In this document: piece after piece, positions 9,529 to 17,994 of the stretch
How the letters are laid out: every line of letters starts with the position of its first letter
Numbering within the stretch: the first letter of the stretch is position 1
Source: Iodidimonas nitroreducens
GTDB lineage: Bacteria; Pseudomonadota; Alphaproteobacteria; Sphingomonadales; Rhodothalassiaceae
Length of the DNA stretch: 64,000 nucleotides
NCBI RefSeq assembly: GCF_008579165.1
Contig: NZ_BKCN01000008.1
Direction: 5' to 3' (one strand)
Made by a program: the position numbers and the translations under genes
Notes under the pieces: model-generated
The model's database searches: none
The model's input: the letters and a program-made list of their open reading frames with translations, nothing else
Told to the model about the DNA's origin: nothing

Positions 9529-11985
9529 ATGGCTTTAAAAACACTCACTTTTTCGGAAAGCACCGCAATCCCCAGACCCACTTCATGGGAAGATGGCAAG
9601 GCTATTCATGTCACCGGCTATGCGCCTGGGGGTAGCGGGGGCTGTGCTGGCGGGAAGCTGGCTCCTGCCGGTGGCGGTGGCGCAGGGGAATATTTTGAGG
9701 GTGTGCTGATCGTCGATGGCAGTCAACCCGATCTGACGATCACAATTCCAGAACCGGGCGCGGGCGTGACGGTAGAGGGACCGGGGGAGAAAGGTGGCGA
9801 TCTTGTGATGTCCGGGGCGCTCTCCCTCACTCTCAAAGGTGGCGGGCGGGGAGCAGGTCCCGGCTCTCCTGACGGCGGAGAGGGTGGCAATGGGGGTGGC
9901 TCTGCGGATGATCCTCAACCCGCTCAACACGCTCTCATACTTGATACAGCCGATCCTGATCATTTGACGGTGATGCGCGCATTGCGCCTTGAAAGTCCGC
10001 AGGATTTTTCAACGGCAACCGAAGTTGCTTATTCGGGAATATTGGGCGGCGTTTTGACAAGCATCATCCATGTTCGCGCTGCGGGACCTTATTTGTTTGT
10101 GATGGGTATGCGACCAAACGGCGCGGGTGTGAGCCGCGCACATCTGCTGCGCTTCCCGCTCGCGGGAGTTAGTGACTTATCGGAGCTTGGCGCCCTCGAT
10201 CAAGTTGCGGATGTGAGCGCGAAATTCACCGCTAACACAAACCCAGTCACTGGTTTCGATCTCTCACCTGATGGAACGCGCCTTTGGGTTGTTTACGATG
10301 GGGCGAGTTCAAACAATAATACCGTTCGTCAGTTTGATCTATCCGCGCCATGGGACATCGCGGGTGCGTGGAGCAATTTAGGCGGCGTGACGATTTTTGA
10401 TAGCGTTTCGCTTCAACCGTCAAAAGTCATGATCTCAGACGACGGCCTGATCCTTTATCTGATGCAAAGCAGTACCCTTTGGGCACTATGGGATTTGCCG
10501 ACGGCGTGGAACATCATAGGCATGACTCTGCGTCGAGATGTTAACACGGTGATCACTTCGTCCGTCGTGGGTGGAAATACTGTCGTCCACCCACAATTCA
10601 CCCGCGACGGCACACACATCATCGGATGGCAAAGTGATGCGACCGCGAACACATGGATCGCTGAAGTCTACGCCCTTTCAACGCCTTGGGATGAGACAAC
10701 ACGAACCTTCGTGAACACCTTCACGCTGGACGCAAATATTTCTAACCAGTGGCCGGGTTTTCTTGGTTCGCCTGATCTCTCTGGGGATTTTTACTTCGGG
10801 TCGGCCGGGAATGTTGCAGGAGGTGTAGGCGCGGACTCTCTAGTCACAGACCTCAAGGTTTTCCGTATCCCTGCGCTTGATTTCCTTACCGAAACCGGGC
10901 CGATTACCAGTGCCGAAGAAGCGACTCTGGGCACCCCCTTTACTAACCTCGTCGCGGCAAAATACACAAAAGATGGCCGCCATATCTGGCTTTATGATGA
11001 TACAAGCGATCGTCTGATTATTCTTGATCTAACAGTCCCTTTTAGACCCGATATGGTCAATAAAGTGACGGTTTCTGATTTTGAAGATTTTACGGGGACG
11101 GTTTTAAATCTGCGAGAAATCATCATCGGTGATGACGAAACAAGCGCTTTTCTGATCGCGGGGACAACCACACTTACAATTCACAAAATCATTTTGCTCA
11201 ACGGGCCGAATGACGCGCGTCGCGTCAGCTTTTCAGCGACATCAACTCTGTCGGGATTTTCCAGCCTTATATCAGCGGGCATTCAAGTCAGCGATGAACG
11301 CTTCTTCATTGCGGATTGGAGCGCAACAGCTTTCTCGCGCATTCGTGAAGTCAATGGTCCTGTTGGTGGAACACTGGTTGTGAATGGCAGCACCGGCCAA
11401 AGAATTGATCTTGATCCAACATTTACAAGTGCATTCGAGTCAACAGGTCTCGCCCTATCGGAAGATGGCACATTTCTCCATGTGTTAATCAGCACCACGA
11501 ACAGCATCAGAACCTATCGCCTCAATACGCCGAACACGCTTGTTGGTGGGGCTGTGCTCGTCCGCGACGACCCTCTTCCAGACCTTCTTTTAGGCGCGAC
11601 CTCGCTCGATCTCTCGGATGTGATCTTATCATCCGGGATTGCCGCTGGTGGCGGTGCGGGTGCCGGTTCAAAGGGTGGCGACGGCGTGAGCAGTCCTACC
11701 GGCTTCAGTCGTGCTGGGGGTCCGGGCACGCAACATGCAGGGGGTGATGCTCGTGGTCCCAACAGTCTTCAAGCAGGACATGGCGGCATCGGCAAAAACG
11801 GCTGTGCGGGCGGGGGTGGTGCCATCACAGCCAATGGCACAAAAGGGCGAGGACAAGACGGTGGCACAGACGGGAGCACATCCGGCATCAGTGCAGACGC
11901 CGTTCGTGGCAGTGGCTCTGGCGCAGGGTTCTTAGGGTCCGGCAAGGGTGGATCGGGTAAACTCACACTCTTGTTTGACGAGTGA
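9529..11985 (+). CDS. Glycine-rich tail protein with an inserted beta-propeller-like region
   Basis: An 818-residue protein. Residues about 30-125 are extremely Gly-rich (APGGSGGCAGGK, GGGGAGEYFEG, LKGGGRGAGPGS). Residues about 130-690 are beta-rich with repeated propeller-blade-like turns (FDLSPDGTRLWVVYDG, FTRDGTHIIGWQ, YTKDGRHIWLYDD, LSEDGTFLHVLI). Residues about 700-815 return to Gly-rich repeats (GGGAGAGSKGGDG, GHGGIGKNGCAGGGG, GSGAGFLGSGKGG). Gly-rich phage adhesins can form polyglycine-II sandwiches at fibre tips, so host recognition is likely. The middle region appears inserted between two halves of one Gly-rich domain. Specific receptor unknown; function inferred. Confidence 0.6.
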   Translation: MALKTLTFSESTAIPRPTSWEDGKAIHVTGYAPGGSGGCAGGKLAPAGGGGAGEYFEGVLIVDGSQPDLTITIPEPGAGVTVEGPGEKGGDLVMSGALSLTLKGGGRGAGPGSPDGGEGGNGGGSADDPQPAQHALILDTADPDHLTVMRALRLESPQDFSTATEVAYSGILGGVLTSIIHVRAAGPYLFVMGMRPNGAGVSRAHLLRFPLAGVSDLSELGALDQVADVSAKFTANTNPVTGFDLSPDGTRLWVVYDGASSNNNTVRQFDLSAPWDIAGAWSNLGGVTIFDSVSLQPSKVMISDDGLILYLMQSSTLWALWDLPTAWNIIGMTLRRDVNTVITSSVVGGNTVVHPQFTRDGTHIIGWQSDATANTWIAEVYALSTPWDETTRTFVNTFTLDANISNQWPGFLGSPDLSGDFYFGSAGNVAGGVGADSLVTDLKVFRIPALDFLTETGPITSAEEATLGTPFTNLVAAKYTKDGRHIWLYDDTSDRLIILDLTVPFRPDMVNKVTVSDFEDFTGTVLNLREIIIGDDETSAFLIAGTTTLTIHKIILLNGPNDARRVSFSATSTLSGFSSLISAGIQVSDERFFIADWSATAFSRIREVNGPVGGTLVVNGSTGQRIDLDPTFTSAFESTGLALSEDGTFLHVLISTTNSIRTYRLNTPNTLVGGAVLVRDDPLPDLLLGATSLDLSDVILSSGIAAGGGAGAGSKGGDGVSSPTGFSRAGGPGTQHAGGDARGPNSLQAGHGGIGKNGCAGGGGAITANGTKGRGQDGGTDGSTSGISADAVRGSGSGAGFLGSGKGGSGKLTLLFDE

Positions 11986-11992
11986 TCCTATT

Positions 11993-13735
11993 GTGCTGAC
12001 GCAAGCCCAATTTTTTCTATTCGGATTGGCTGGTGGGAAGGTCGCCCTTTCTCCTGAGGGGATTGTCTTTGCACCACGGCTCTCGCGCCCCGCATCCGGG
12101 CAGGTCCATGTTCTTAATGGCCATCCCCTTGTTTTAGCCACGCAGATCGGCACAGGATCACTGGCAGGTCGCCATGATCTGGCCGCCAACAGGATGACTG
12201 CGGGGTGGCAGTTGGCGCGGCCGTTTTTAGGCCAGACCATCGTCAACGCGCTTGCCCCTGATGCCCTTGCTTATCCTGTGGTCATCAGCGAACCCGCACT
12301 TGCGCAAATACATGATCTAGCCGGTGCGGGTGTTACCGCTCCTTATCGTATAGCTCAGCCTGATTTTGTGCAGGTGCAGGCACTGGCCCCGATGGGTCTC
12401 GTTTATGGATATAGCCTGGGCGGGGCGCTTGCGGATGCCTTTTTCCCGGCTGAGCGCTATGAGCCTGTGCGCTTGCTGGCCACAGCCCCTGCGGGCGCTG
12501 CCACGGCTCAGGTTGTCATTATCGCGGAGGAGGGTATTGAAGGTGCTTTAAGGCTCGATAGCTTTCGGTCAGATGTTGCTATTCGCAATGAAGATGTAGA
12601 CATTCTGGGAACGACGAACGTCGAACTTATCTTCGATGATATTGCTCTCGTTGCGGATGGCATCGTACAGTTGTCTAATGCCGTATCGATCCAGAATGGC
12701 CAAATTACAGCCCTGTCTAACGCGAACATCGGCATAAATTCCCAAATCAACGATCTCCAGAATAACGTTTCTGGGCTCTCGACAGGGCAGATTAATCTTC
12801 AATCTCAGGTCACGTCCCAAGGGGGTCAAATTACAGCGCTATCGGAGGCTGATATCATAACATCAGCCCAGATTAACAATCTCCAAAACAGTGTTTCTGG
12901 GCTTGGTAATGCCCAACTAAGCCTTCAGTCTCAGGTGAGCGCACAGGGTGACGATTTAGATATTTTATCTGACGCCCAATTAAGCACCGCTGCTCAACTC
13001 ACCACTCTAAGCGGAACGGTCGTTGCGCAGGGGTCGTCACAGATTATGCAACAAACGGCTATTACGGTGATCGATGGTCGCGTTACGAAGGTCGAAACGG
13101 GTATCGGACTCCGTATAAACCAAGACGGCAGAGTTATCGGACGCATCGACCTAACCGGAACCAACGGGACGGCTAATCTCGACTTTGAAGCCACTACAAT
13201 TCGCTTTTTCGACGGCACAAGTGCCAAACCCATTATGCAGGTGGAGAATGGCAAACTGGAGGTTTGCGGCGAGCTTGTCGTTACAAACAGCATTCGATCC
13301 GGCGCTGTGACAATCACCGCAGAACGAGACAGCACTTCAGCCATTAGCCTCGTTTCCGGTGGGTTCGGGACGTGGACGAGCGTTCCGGGGCTTTCCGCCA
13401 GTGTGCAGAGCGATTCAGGAGATGTGGTCGAGATCAGCACGACCCTTACCCCTTGGGCCAATAATGCCGGTGGCAGCGCCTGGCTGATCGCGGCACGGCT
13501 TTTGCGCGATGGCGTGCCGATCGCAAACAGCGGTGTGCTGATGGAATGGGATAGCATCGCGAGCGGCACCATCAGTATCGCGACCCCTTTTCAAGCCCGC
13601 TATGGAGGCACAGGCGGCAATAATGTGTTGAGCGTGCAGGTGCGCGTATCAGCGGCAAGCTCCGGCAACGCATCGATGCCACCAGCGCTGGAGATCAGAA
13701 GAGGACGTATGGAAGTGAGGAGATTAAGGAGATGA
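11993..13735 (+). CDS. Tail fibre / gpJ-like C-terminal domain protein
   Basis: About 580 residues from GTG 11993 (GTG 11948, overlapping the previous gene, is an alternative; neither has a strong binding site). Residues 1-190 are beta-rich. A heptad-patterned region of about 110 residues follows, with a 42-residue unit repeated (separate entry), probably a trimeric coiled-coil shaft. The segment INQDGRVIGRIDLTGTNG ... TIRFFDGTSAKPIMQVENGKL resembles the end of lambda gpJ-type host-specificity proteins. The last 130 residues form another beta domain. It likely builds part of the receptor-binding fibre together with the preceding Gly-rich protein. Confidence 0.6.
   Translation: MLTQAQFFLFGLAGGKVALSPEGIVFAPRLSRPASGQVHVLNGHPLVLATQIGTGSLAGRHDLAANRMTAGWQLARPFLGQTIVNALAPDALAYPVVISEPALAQIHDLAGAGVTAPYRIAQPDFVQVQALAPMGLVYGYSLGGALADAFFPAERYEPVRLLATAPAGAATAQVVIIAEEGIEGALRLDSFRSDVAIRNEDVDILGTTNVELIFDDIALVADGIVQLSNAVSIQNGQITALSNANIGINSQINDLQNNVSGLSTGQINLQSQVTSQGGQITALSEADIITSAQINNLQNSVSGLGNAQLSLQSQVSAQGDDLDILSDAQLSTAAQLTTLSGTVVAQGSSQIMQQTAITVIDGRVTKVETGIGLRINQDGRVIGRIDLTGTNGTANLDFEATTIRFFDGTSAKPIMQVENGKLEVCGELVVTNSIRSGAVTITAERDSTSAISLVSGGFGTWTSVPGLSASVQSDSGDVVEISTTLTPWANNAGGSAWLIAARLLRDGVPIANSGVLMEWDSIASGTISIATPFQARYGGTGGNNVLSVQVRVSAASSGNASMPPALEIRRGRMEVRRLRR
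12698..12949 (+). repeat. In-frame 126-base (42-residue) coiled-coil repeat, two copies plus a partial third
   Basis: GQITALS at 12698 recurs at 12824, exactly 126 bases (six heptads) later. A degenerate third copy (DDLDILS) starts at 12950. Matching later parts include SQINDLQNNVSGL versus AQINNLQNSVSGL. The copies diverge at DNA level, so the duplication is not recent. Confidence 0.7.
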
Positions 13736-13737
13736 TC

Positions 13738-14043
13738 ATGAAAGATGCACATTTACACCGACTTGGAACCGCCTTCATTGGCGGTTTTTTTGTGGCCGGA
13801 TCGGCGCTTTTGCTTCTGGCCTCGGCTCCGTTCGCGGTCTTGGGCGTTGTCCTTATTGGCTTGGGGGCAGCCTCGCTTGGGATTTTGCGAGAACTGACAG
13901 AAGAGCAGGCGAAACAGGGCGGGCGCGGGGTCAGCAAAGAAATGATCCGACGTTTCAATTGGCGGGGTGATATCCGCGAATGGCTGGAAGGCGGCTTTGT
14001 TCTGGTTTTGGCGTTGGTAATTTTACGCGGGCTGATCATCTGA
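13738..14043 (+). CDS. Small phage membrane protein, two or three spans
   Basis: A 101-residue protein. AAGGAG at 13726-13731 is six bases before ATG 13738; ATG 13732 is too close. Hydrophobic segments near residues 10-26 and 28-46 and a last one near 85-100 (GGFVLVLALVILRGLII) flank a charged middle. It follows the fibre gene and precedes the lysis genes, so a holin-like or accessory lysis role is possible, though a 3TM holin is encoded later. An intrinsic-terminator-like hairpin lies within its first codons. Confidence 0.5.
   Translation: MKDAHLHRLGTAFIGGFFVAGSALLLLASAPFAVLGVVLIGLGAASLGILRELTEEQAKQGGRGVSKEMIRRFNWRGDIREWLEGGFVLVLALVILRGLII
13768..13791 (+). terminator. Intrinsic-terminator-like hairpin inside a coding start
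   Basis: ACCGCC at 13768-13773 pairs with GGCGGT at 13780-13785 across a six-base loop, followed by seven T. It has full terminator form, but lies about 30 bases into the small membrane protein gene. It may attenuate transcription between tail and lysis genes. Confidence 0.5.
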
Positions 14044-14420
14044 TGCCCGCCAGTCCGGATCGGGCCGCTTTTGCAACCCGCGACATGCGGCTCGTCACAC
14101 AGCAAATACCGGAAATCCGCGCCATACATCCAGATGCCCGCGATACTGCTGACCGCCCGCGGGTGAGCTTTTTTGATGATCTGGCTCAGGCGCAGGCGGT
14201 GAATGCCGAGCGGGCCGCATTGTTGATGGCGCTGCCTCAGAGGTTGTCTGTGTCAGTTTCCGGTGCCCTGATCGATCTGCCTAAACCAACTAAAGCGCCT
14301 GGCGCCCGCCTGAGTGATGCTGAGCTGCATCTGGTGGATGTGGATTTCATTGTTTCCAGAATGGCCGTTGATCTCGAAGCGGGAACAACGGCGCTGGAAT
14401 TGTTTCGAGGGCAGGTTTGA
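14043..14420 (+). CDS. Phage protein of unknown function
   Basis: A 125-residue protein starting at ATG 14043, overlapping the previous stop as TGATG, which implies translational coupling. It begins MPASPDRAAFATRDMRLVT and ends VDLEAGTTALELFRGQV. The middle has FFDDLAQAQAVNAERAAL followed by a beta-like LSVSVSGALIDLPKP. I see no membrane segment or catalytic motif. It couples again (TGATG) to the following gene, so the two probably act together at the tail. Confidence 0.5.
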   Translation: MPASPDRAAFATRDMRLVTQQIPEIRAIHPDARDTADRPRVSFFDDLAQAQAVNAERAALLMALPQRLSVSVSGALIDLPKPTKAPGARLSDAELHLVDVDFIVSRMAVDLEAGTTALELFRGQV

Positions 14421-15196
14421 TGGCGCATGCTTTTCTCGTTGAACCCTATCCGATTGTTGCAGCTTTTGCTGATGGATCGGCAGCGGGGACGGAGCCGCAG
14501 GCAATCAATGACGATATGATCGGTGTTGTCCATCGCGGCGTTACGGCCCCTCTTGGTTGGGTTGAAGTGGATCTGGGGGATGTGCGTTCTGTGGATTTTG
14601 CATCTTTTCTCAGCACAGAGGGACAGGCAGCAAGCCAAAGGGTGCGGGGCGCGTCTTCCCGCGCAGGCCTGACCGTTTCCCCTGGTTTTGACTCCGGCCT
14701 GGTAAATTTTTCTGCAGGCAGATCGGGGGCTTTTGGGGCGGTCCATAGCTGGTGGCGTGCTGATGACACTCAGCCTTACCGTTGGTGGCGGTTTGATTTT
14801 TCTGGCCTATCTCAGCCTTTTGCAGCTGGCCGTTTGGTGATCGGGCGCAGGCTCGCCTTCAAACGCAATTTCAATTTTGGGATGGCACCCGGGATCCGGG
14901 ACCTTGGCCGGGCCAGCATCACGACATTCGGCACGCTCGACCGGCGCATCGGCGCGCGGCTGCGGACCTTGGAGATTGCCTGGTCAAATATTTCGCAAAT
15001 GGATGTGCAGGAATCCCTGATGCCTGTTTTGGAAAGACTTGGTCAAACGGGGAGCGTGCTGGTGGTGACGGACCCGCTGGAGGACCAGAACCTTGCTCGG
15101 CGCATGTTCTGGGGATTTTTGGATGAAGATATCGAAATCCCGCAGCGGCATTACGACCGGTGGGAATGGCGCACACGTCTTTTGAGCATGATCTGA
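14420..15196 (+). CDS. Phage tail protein, beta-sandwich-like
   Basis: A 258-residue protein from ATG 14420. Trp-rich beta strands (LGWVEVDLGDVRSVDF, SWWRADDTQPYRWWRFDF, GRLVIGRRLAFKRNFNFG) suggest a galactose-binding or discoidin-like fold. The end MFWGFLDEDIEIPQRHYDRW resembles phage proteins of similar size found beside fibre genes. It is translationally coupled to the gene before. A carbohydrate-binding or structural tail role is inferred from the fold pattern only. Confidence 0.45.
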   Translation: MAHAFLVEPYPIVAAFADGSAAGTEPQAINDDMIGVVHRGVTAPLGWVEVDLGDVRSVDFASFLSTEGQAASQRVRGASSRAGLTVSPGFDSGLVNFSAGRSGAFGAVHSWWRADDTQPYRWWRFDFSGLSQPFAAGRLVIGRRLAFKRNFNFGMAPGIRDLGRASITTFGTLDRRIGARLRTLEIAWSNISQMDVQESLMPVLERLGQTGSVLVVTDPLEDQNLARRMFWGFLDEDIEIPQRHYDRWEWRTRLLSMI

Positions 15197-15214
15197 AATA
15201 TTTGGGGATCAGTG

Positions 15215-15640
15215 ATGACCGATATCCATGAGACAGGCGTGCCGCATGGCCGCGTGACCAAGATTGAATCGACCGTGGCCAGTCTCGTGACAGACATCAA
15301 GCATGTGACCGACGCTGTGTCCTCCCTCGCTGAAACGGTGGGGCGCTCCAGTTTGTCTACGAAAGAGTCGATCGATCGTATCGCCGCCGAAAACCGCAGC
15401 GATATGGAAAGGCTGCGTGATCGGGTGGCGGCCCGCGAGAGGCCGCAATGGCAGGTTTTGATTGCTGCTGTCGGCCTGATGATGGCCATGGGATCCGCAG
15501 CATTGTGGCCGGTCTGGCAGGCCGGGGTGCGTGCCGAGAAGCGACTGGACGATATCGATAAATGGCGGCTGGAAGATAGTTACGCCAATGGCAGGCGGGA
15601 TGAGCGCCTTGATGCAATGAACAGGGAGAAGACGTTATGA
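15215..15640 (+). CDS. Coiled-coil membrane protein next to endolysin
   Basis: A 141-residue protein. Residues 1-80 are helical and heptad-patterned (KIESTVASLVTDIKHVTDAV, ENRSDMERLRDRVAARE). One membrane span follows (VLIAAVGLMMAMGSAALW), then a charged C-terminal helix (RAEKRLDDIDKWRLEDS). This layout occurs in phage lysis accessory proteins. ATG 15215 follows GGGGA. Its end overlaps the endolysin start as ATGA, tying it to the lysis cassette. No firm family. Confidence 0.5.
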   Translation: MTDIHETGVPHGRVTKIESTVASLVTDIKHVTDAVSSLAETVGRSSLSTKESIDRIAAENRSDMERLRDRVAARERPQWQVLIAAVGLMMAMGSAALWPVWQAGVRAEKRLDDIDKWRLEDSYANGRRDERLDAMNREKTL

Positions 15641-16164
15641 GCCTTGACGAAATTATTGATCGGATCATCGATCGGGAAGGCGGCTTCGTGAATGACCCGC
15701 TTGATCATGGTGGGGCGACCAATATGGGCATAACCATGCGCACTTTGGCACATGCGCGCGGCGTGGATGCCGTAACGGAAAGTGATGTGCGTGCGCTGAA
15801 GCGCGAGGAAGCGCGGGCGATCTACCAAAAAAACTACATTGAAAGTCCCGGCTTTGACCGCTTGCCCCCCGGGCTGCAGGAGCCGGTGGTGGATATGGGG
15901 GTGTTGTTTGGCCCGCATCGTGCCGCCAAAGCGCTGCAAGCCGCTCTGGGTCTGGCGGGCTATAGGCTGGCTGGTGATGGAATCATCGGCCCGCAAACCG
16001 TGGCGGCGGTGAGGGACGCGAATGTTCATACCATAAAAGATTTTTTGATGATCGAGCGCCTGGCGCTGCATGTGGAGCGCATTCGTCAAAAGCCTGATCA
16101 GGTGCGGTTCGCCTATGGCTGGGTAAAACGGACTTTGGCTATGGGCGGGTACGGTGAGCGGTGA
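15637..16164 (+). CDS. GH108 endolysin (N-acetylmuramidase)
   Basis: A 175-residue muralytic enzyme that would cut peptidoglycan glycan strands to release phage. The N-terminus has the GH108 signature REGGFVNDPLDHGGATNMGIT, with Glu14 as expected catalytic residue. It continues through Lys/Arg-rich LKREEARAIYQKNYIE and the family's QEPVVDMGVLFGP. The C-terminal half, AALGLAGYRLAGDGIIGPQT, is the peptidoglycan-binding-3 region. Full length for the family and no signal peptide, so release depends on the neighbouring holin. Confidence 0.88.
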   Translation: MSLDEIIDRIIDREGGFVNDPLDHGGATNMGITMRTLAHARGVDAVTESDVRALKREEARAIYQKNYIESPGFDRLPPGLQEPVVDMGVLFGPHRAAKALQAALGLAGYRLAGDGIIGPQTVAAVRDANVHTIKDFLMIERLALHVERIRQKPDQVRFAYGWVKRTLAMGGYGER

Positions 16165-16197
16165 TGGTGTGATTCATTTTCAGGACGGAGAGAGGCG

Positions 16198-16602
16198 ATG
16201 GGATTTCCATTGATCGGAGATATTGCCGGTGCCATCGATGGCATTCTGGACAAGTTCATTGTGGACAAAGATCAGAAACTGAAGGCGAAAACGCAGGTTC
16301 TTGATCATCTGCTGGCTCTTAATGTGGGCCAGATCGATGTCAATAAAGCCGAAGCCGCGCATAAGTCGATTTTCGTAGCCGGATGGCGCCCCTTTATCGG
16401 CTGGGTGTGTGGCGTGGCATTGGCATGGGAATTCATCGGGCAGCCGGTTGGCAACTGGGCATTGATCCTTTGGGGCCTTGAACTGACCTATAGCCTCCCG
16501 GATATCGCAAGCAATCGGCTGATGGAGCTGGTGCTTGCCATGCTGGGGATGGCAGGGCTGAGGACATACGAAAAACGCGCCGGCGTGTGCAGGGATAAAT
16601 AA
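16198..16602 (+). CDS. 3TM-type holin
   Basis: A 134-residue protein of the three-transmembrane holin family. It has an N-terminal amphipathic stretch (IGDIAGAIDGILDKFIVDKD), then HKSIFVAGWRPFIGWVCGVA, with the WRP motif characteristic of this group in gene-transfer-agent-like phages. Two more hydrophobic stretches follow, with a basic C-terminus. It should form the membrane lesion that releases the endolysin encoded just upstream. GGAGAGAGG precedes ATG 16198. Confidence 0.75.
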   Translation: MGFPLIGDIAGAIDGILDKFIVDKDQKLKAKTQVLDHLLALNVGQIDVNKAEAAHKSIFVAGWRPFIGWVCGVALAWEFIGQPVGNWALILWGLELTYSLPDIASNRLMELVLAMLGMAGLRTYEKRAGVCRDK

Positions 16603-16733
16603 ACAAACCCCCTTGATTCCAGCCTTTTAAGAAACAGAATTTCCCTTGCGACCGAGCGGGGGGACGTGGCGCGCCAACGCCACGAACCGGGCGTGGTGTC
16701 GCCCATGGCCATAATCGGCCGTCTTACGGCCAT

Positions 16734-16758
16734 CCCCGCGCCAGGGCCACTGGCGGGG
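16734..16758 (+). other. Hairpin in the holin-methylase gap
   Basis: The 178-base gap from 16603 to 16780 holds several inverted repeats. The best is CGCCAG at 16739-16744 with CTGGCG at 16750-16755, extended by CCC/GGG across a two-base bulge. CGTGGC...GCCACG lies further upstream. No T-run follows, so a terminator is not shown; the segment may be an RNA structure. Confidence 0.3.
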
Positions 16759-16780
16759 TGTGTGTATCAATGGATTGAAT

Positions 16781-17617
16781 ATGGAGTCCAGTTATTCTCA
16801 TGTGCGGCCAATCTCGCCCCTTGCCGGTTATGTCGGTGGCAAGCGTGCGTTGGCATCTACTCTGGTGGATATGATCGATTCAATCGATCATAAAACTTAT
16901 GCTGAACCATTTGTTGGCATGGGTGGCGTATTTCTGCGTCGCACCCTCCGACCGCGAGTAGAAATAATCAACGATCTCAGTGGCGATATTGCGACCCTGT
17001 TTCGGGTGTTGCAAAGGCACTATGCGGCTTTTCTTGATATGATGCGTTTTTATCTGACGACGCGAGCCGAGTTTGATCGCCTGTGCAAAGTTGACCCGGA
17101 GACACTGACAGATTTGGAACGGGCTGCACGGTTTTTATATCTGCAACGGACAAGCTATGGTGGAAAGGTGACTGGCCGTACTTTTGGTGTTGATGCATCT
17201 TCGCCAAGTGCTTTCAACATGTACAGACTCGGACCTATCATGGAAGCTTTGCACGAAAGGCTATCGGGTGTTGTGATTGAGCGATTGCCATATGATCAGC
17301 TTCTATCCCGATATGATGCGGATGAGACGCTCTTTTTCCTCGACCCACCCTATTACGGGTCCGAAGATTATTACGGGAAGGATTTGTTCTTGAAGGCTGA
17401 CTTTTTACTCCTTGCAGATTGCTTGAAAAATCTGAAGGGAGGGTTTCTACTGACCATCAATGATTGTGTGGAAACGCGGGCGGCCTTTGCAGGATGGCCG
17501 GTGAAGGAGGTTAGTTTGAATTATAGCCTTGGCCGATCATCCGGATGTTCCGCACGAGAAATCATTATTGCCAGCGATCAACACTTTCTGTCTGGCAAAC
17601 AAAACAGGCTGATTTGA
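16781..17617 (+). CDS. Orphan D12-class N6-adenine DNA methyltransferase (Dam-like)
   Basis: A 278-residue Dam-type methyltransferase that would methylate adenine in a short recognition sequence using S-adenosylmethionine. N-terminal PLAGYVGGKRAL, motif I AEPFVGMGGVFL (residues 41-52) and the catalytic DPPY (residues 188-191) are intact and in the D12 order. No restriction endonuclease gene is adjacent, so it is an orphan. It follows the holin and is the last recognisable phage gene, so it probably protects phage DNA or regulates it. ATG 16781 is preferred over an upstream GTG. Confidence 0.82.
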   Translation: MESSYSHVRPISPLAGYVGGKRALASTLVDMIDSIDHKTYAEPFVGMGGVFLRRTLRPRVEIINDLSGDIATLFRVLQRHYAAFLDMMRFYLTTRAEFDRLCKVDPETLTDLERAARFLYLQRTSYGGKVTGRTFGVDASSPSAFNMYRLGPIMEALHERLSGVVIERLPYDQLLSRYDADETLFFLDPPYYGSEDYYGKDLFLKADFLLLADCLKNLKGGFLLTINDCVETRAAFAGWPVKEVSLNYSLGRSSGCSAREIIIASDQHFLSGKQNRLI

Positions 17618-17626
17618 GAGCAAGAA

Positions 17627-17791
17627 GTGGGACACTCCCTTGTGAAAACCAAAGGAAACTGGTGGGGCAAGAAGTTGTCCCACCAGCATCTAACATAATG
17701 AAATATAATAATAAGTTCGTCCCGCCCCTGGGCACCACTTCTTTTTTGATCCCTTATATTTCAATGTCTTAGGCGGTGGTTTTGTCCCACC
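17627..17791 (+). repeat. Three copies of a TTGTCCCACC-like element
   Basis: In the 377-base gap 17618-17994 the sequence GTGGGACA occurs at 17627-17634 (reverse orientation). TTGTCCCACC occurs at 17675-17684 and again at 17782-17791. The middle copy forms the right arm of a hairpin (separate entry). Short dispersed repeats at a prophage edge can be operator or attachment-related; neither is shown. The rest of the gap is AT-rich and shows no gene. Confidence 0.4.
17659..17686 (+). other. Strong 12-pair hairpin after the methylase gene
   Basis: CTGGTGGGGCAA pairs with TTGTCCCACCAG (one G-U pair) around a GAAG loop. It lies 41 bases after the methylase stop. There is no T-run, so it may act as an RNA stabiliser or Rho-assisted end, or as a DNA site on the prophage border. 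Confidence 0.5.
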
Positions 17792-17969
17792 TGATGATCA
17801 TTATGATCTGAATCCAATGCAGTTTATCTGCACAGGAAGGATCAGCCTTCCAATTTTCTCATTTACATTATTGCGTTGAAAAAGAGTCGGTTTCTTCGCA
17901 CTGTCAAGCAATTCTCCATAAAATTCAGACAGGCTTTGCAGAAAAATATGGAAACGCGATTCCAGTTTC

Positions 17970-17981
17970 GCTACATGTAGC
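17970..17981. promoter_or_regulatory. Perfect 12-base palindrome before the TIGR04255 cassette
   Basis: GCTACATGTAGC lies 13 bases before the ATG at 17995, close to the ribosome binding site (GAGG at 17987-17990). A dyad so near the start suggests an operator, possibly for autoregulation. No binding protein can be named. Confidence 0.4.
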
Positions 17982-17994
17982 TTAGTGAGGTGTT

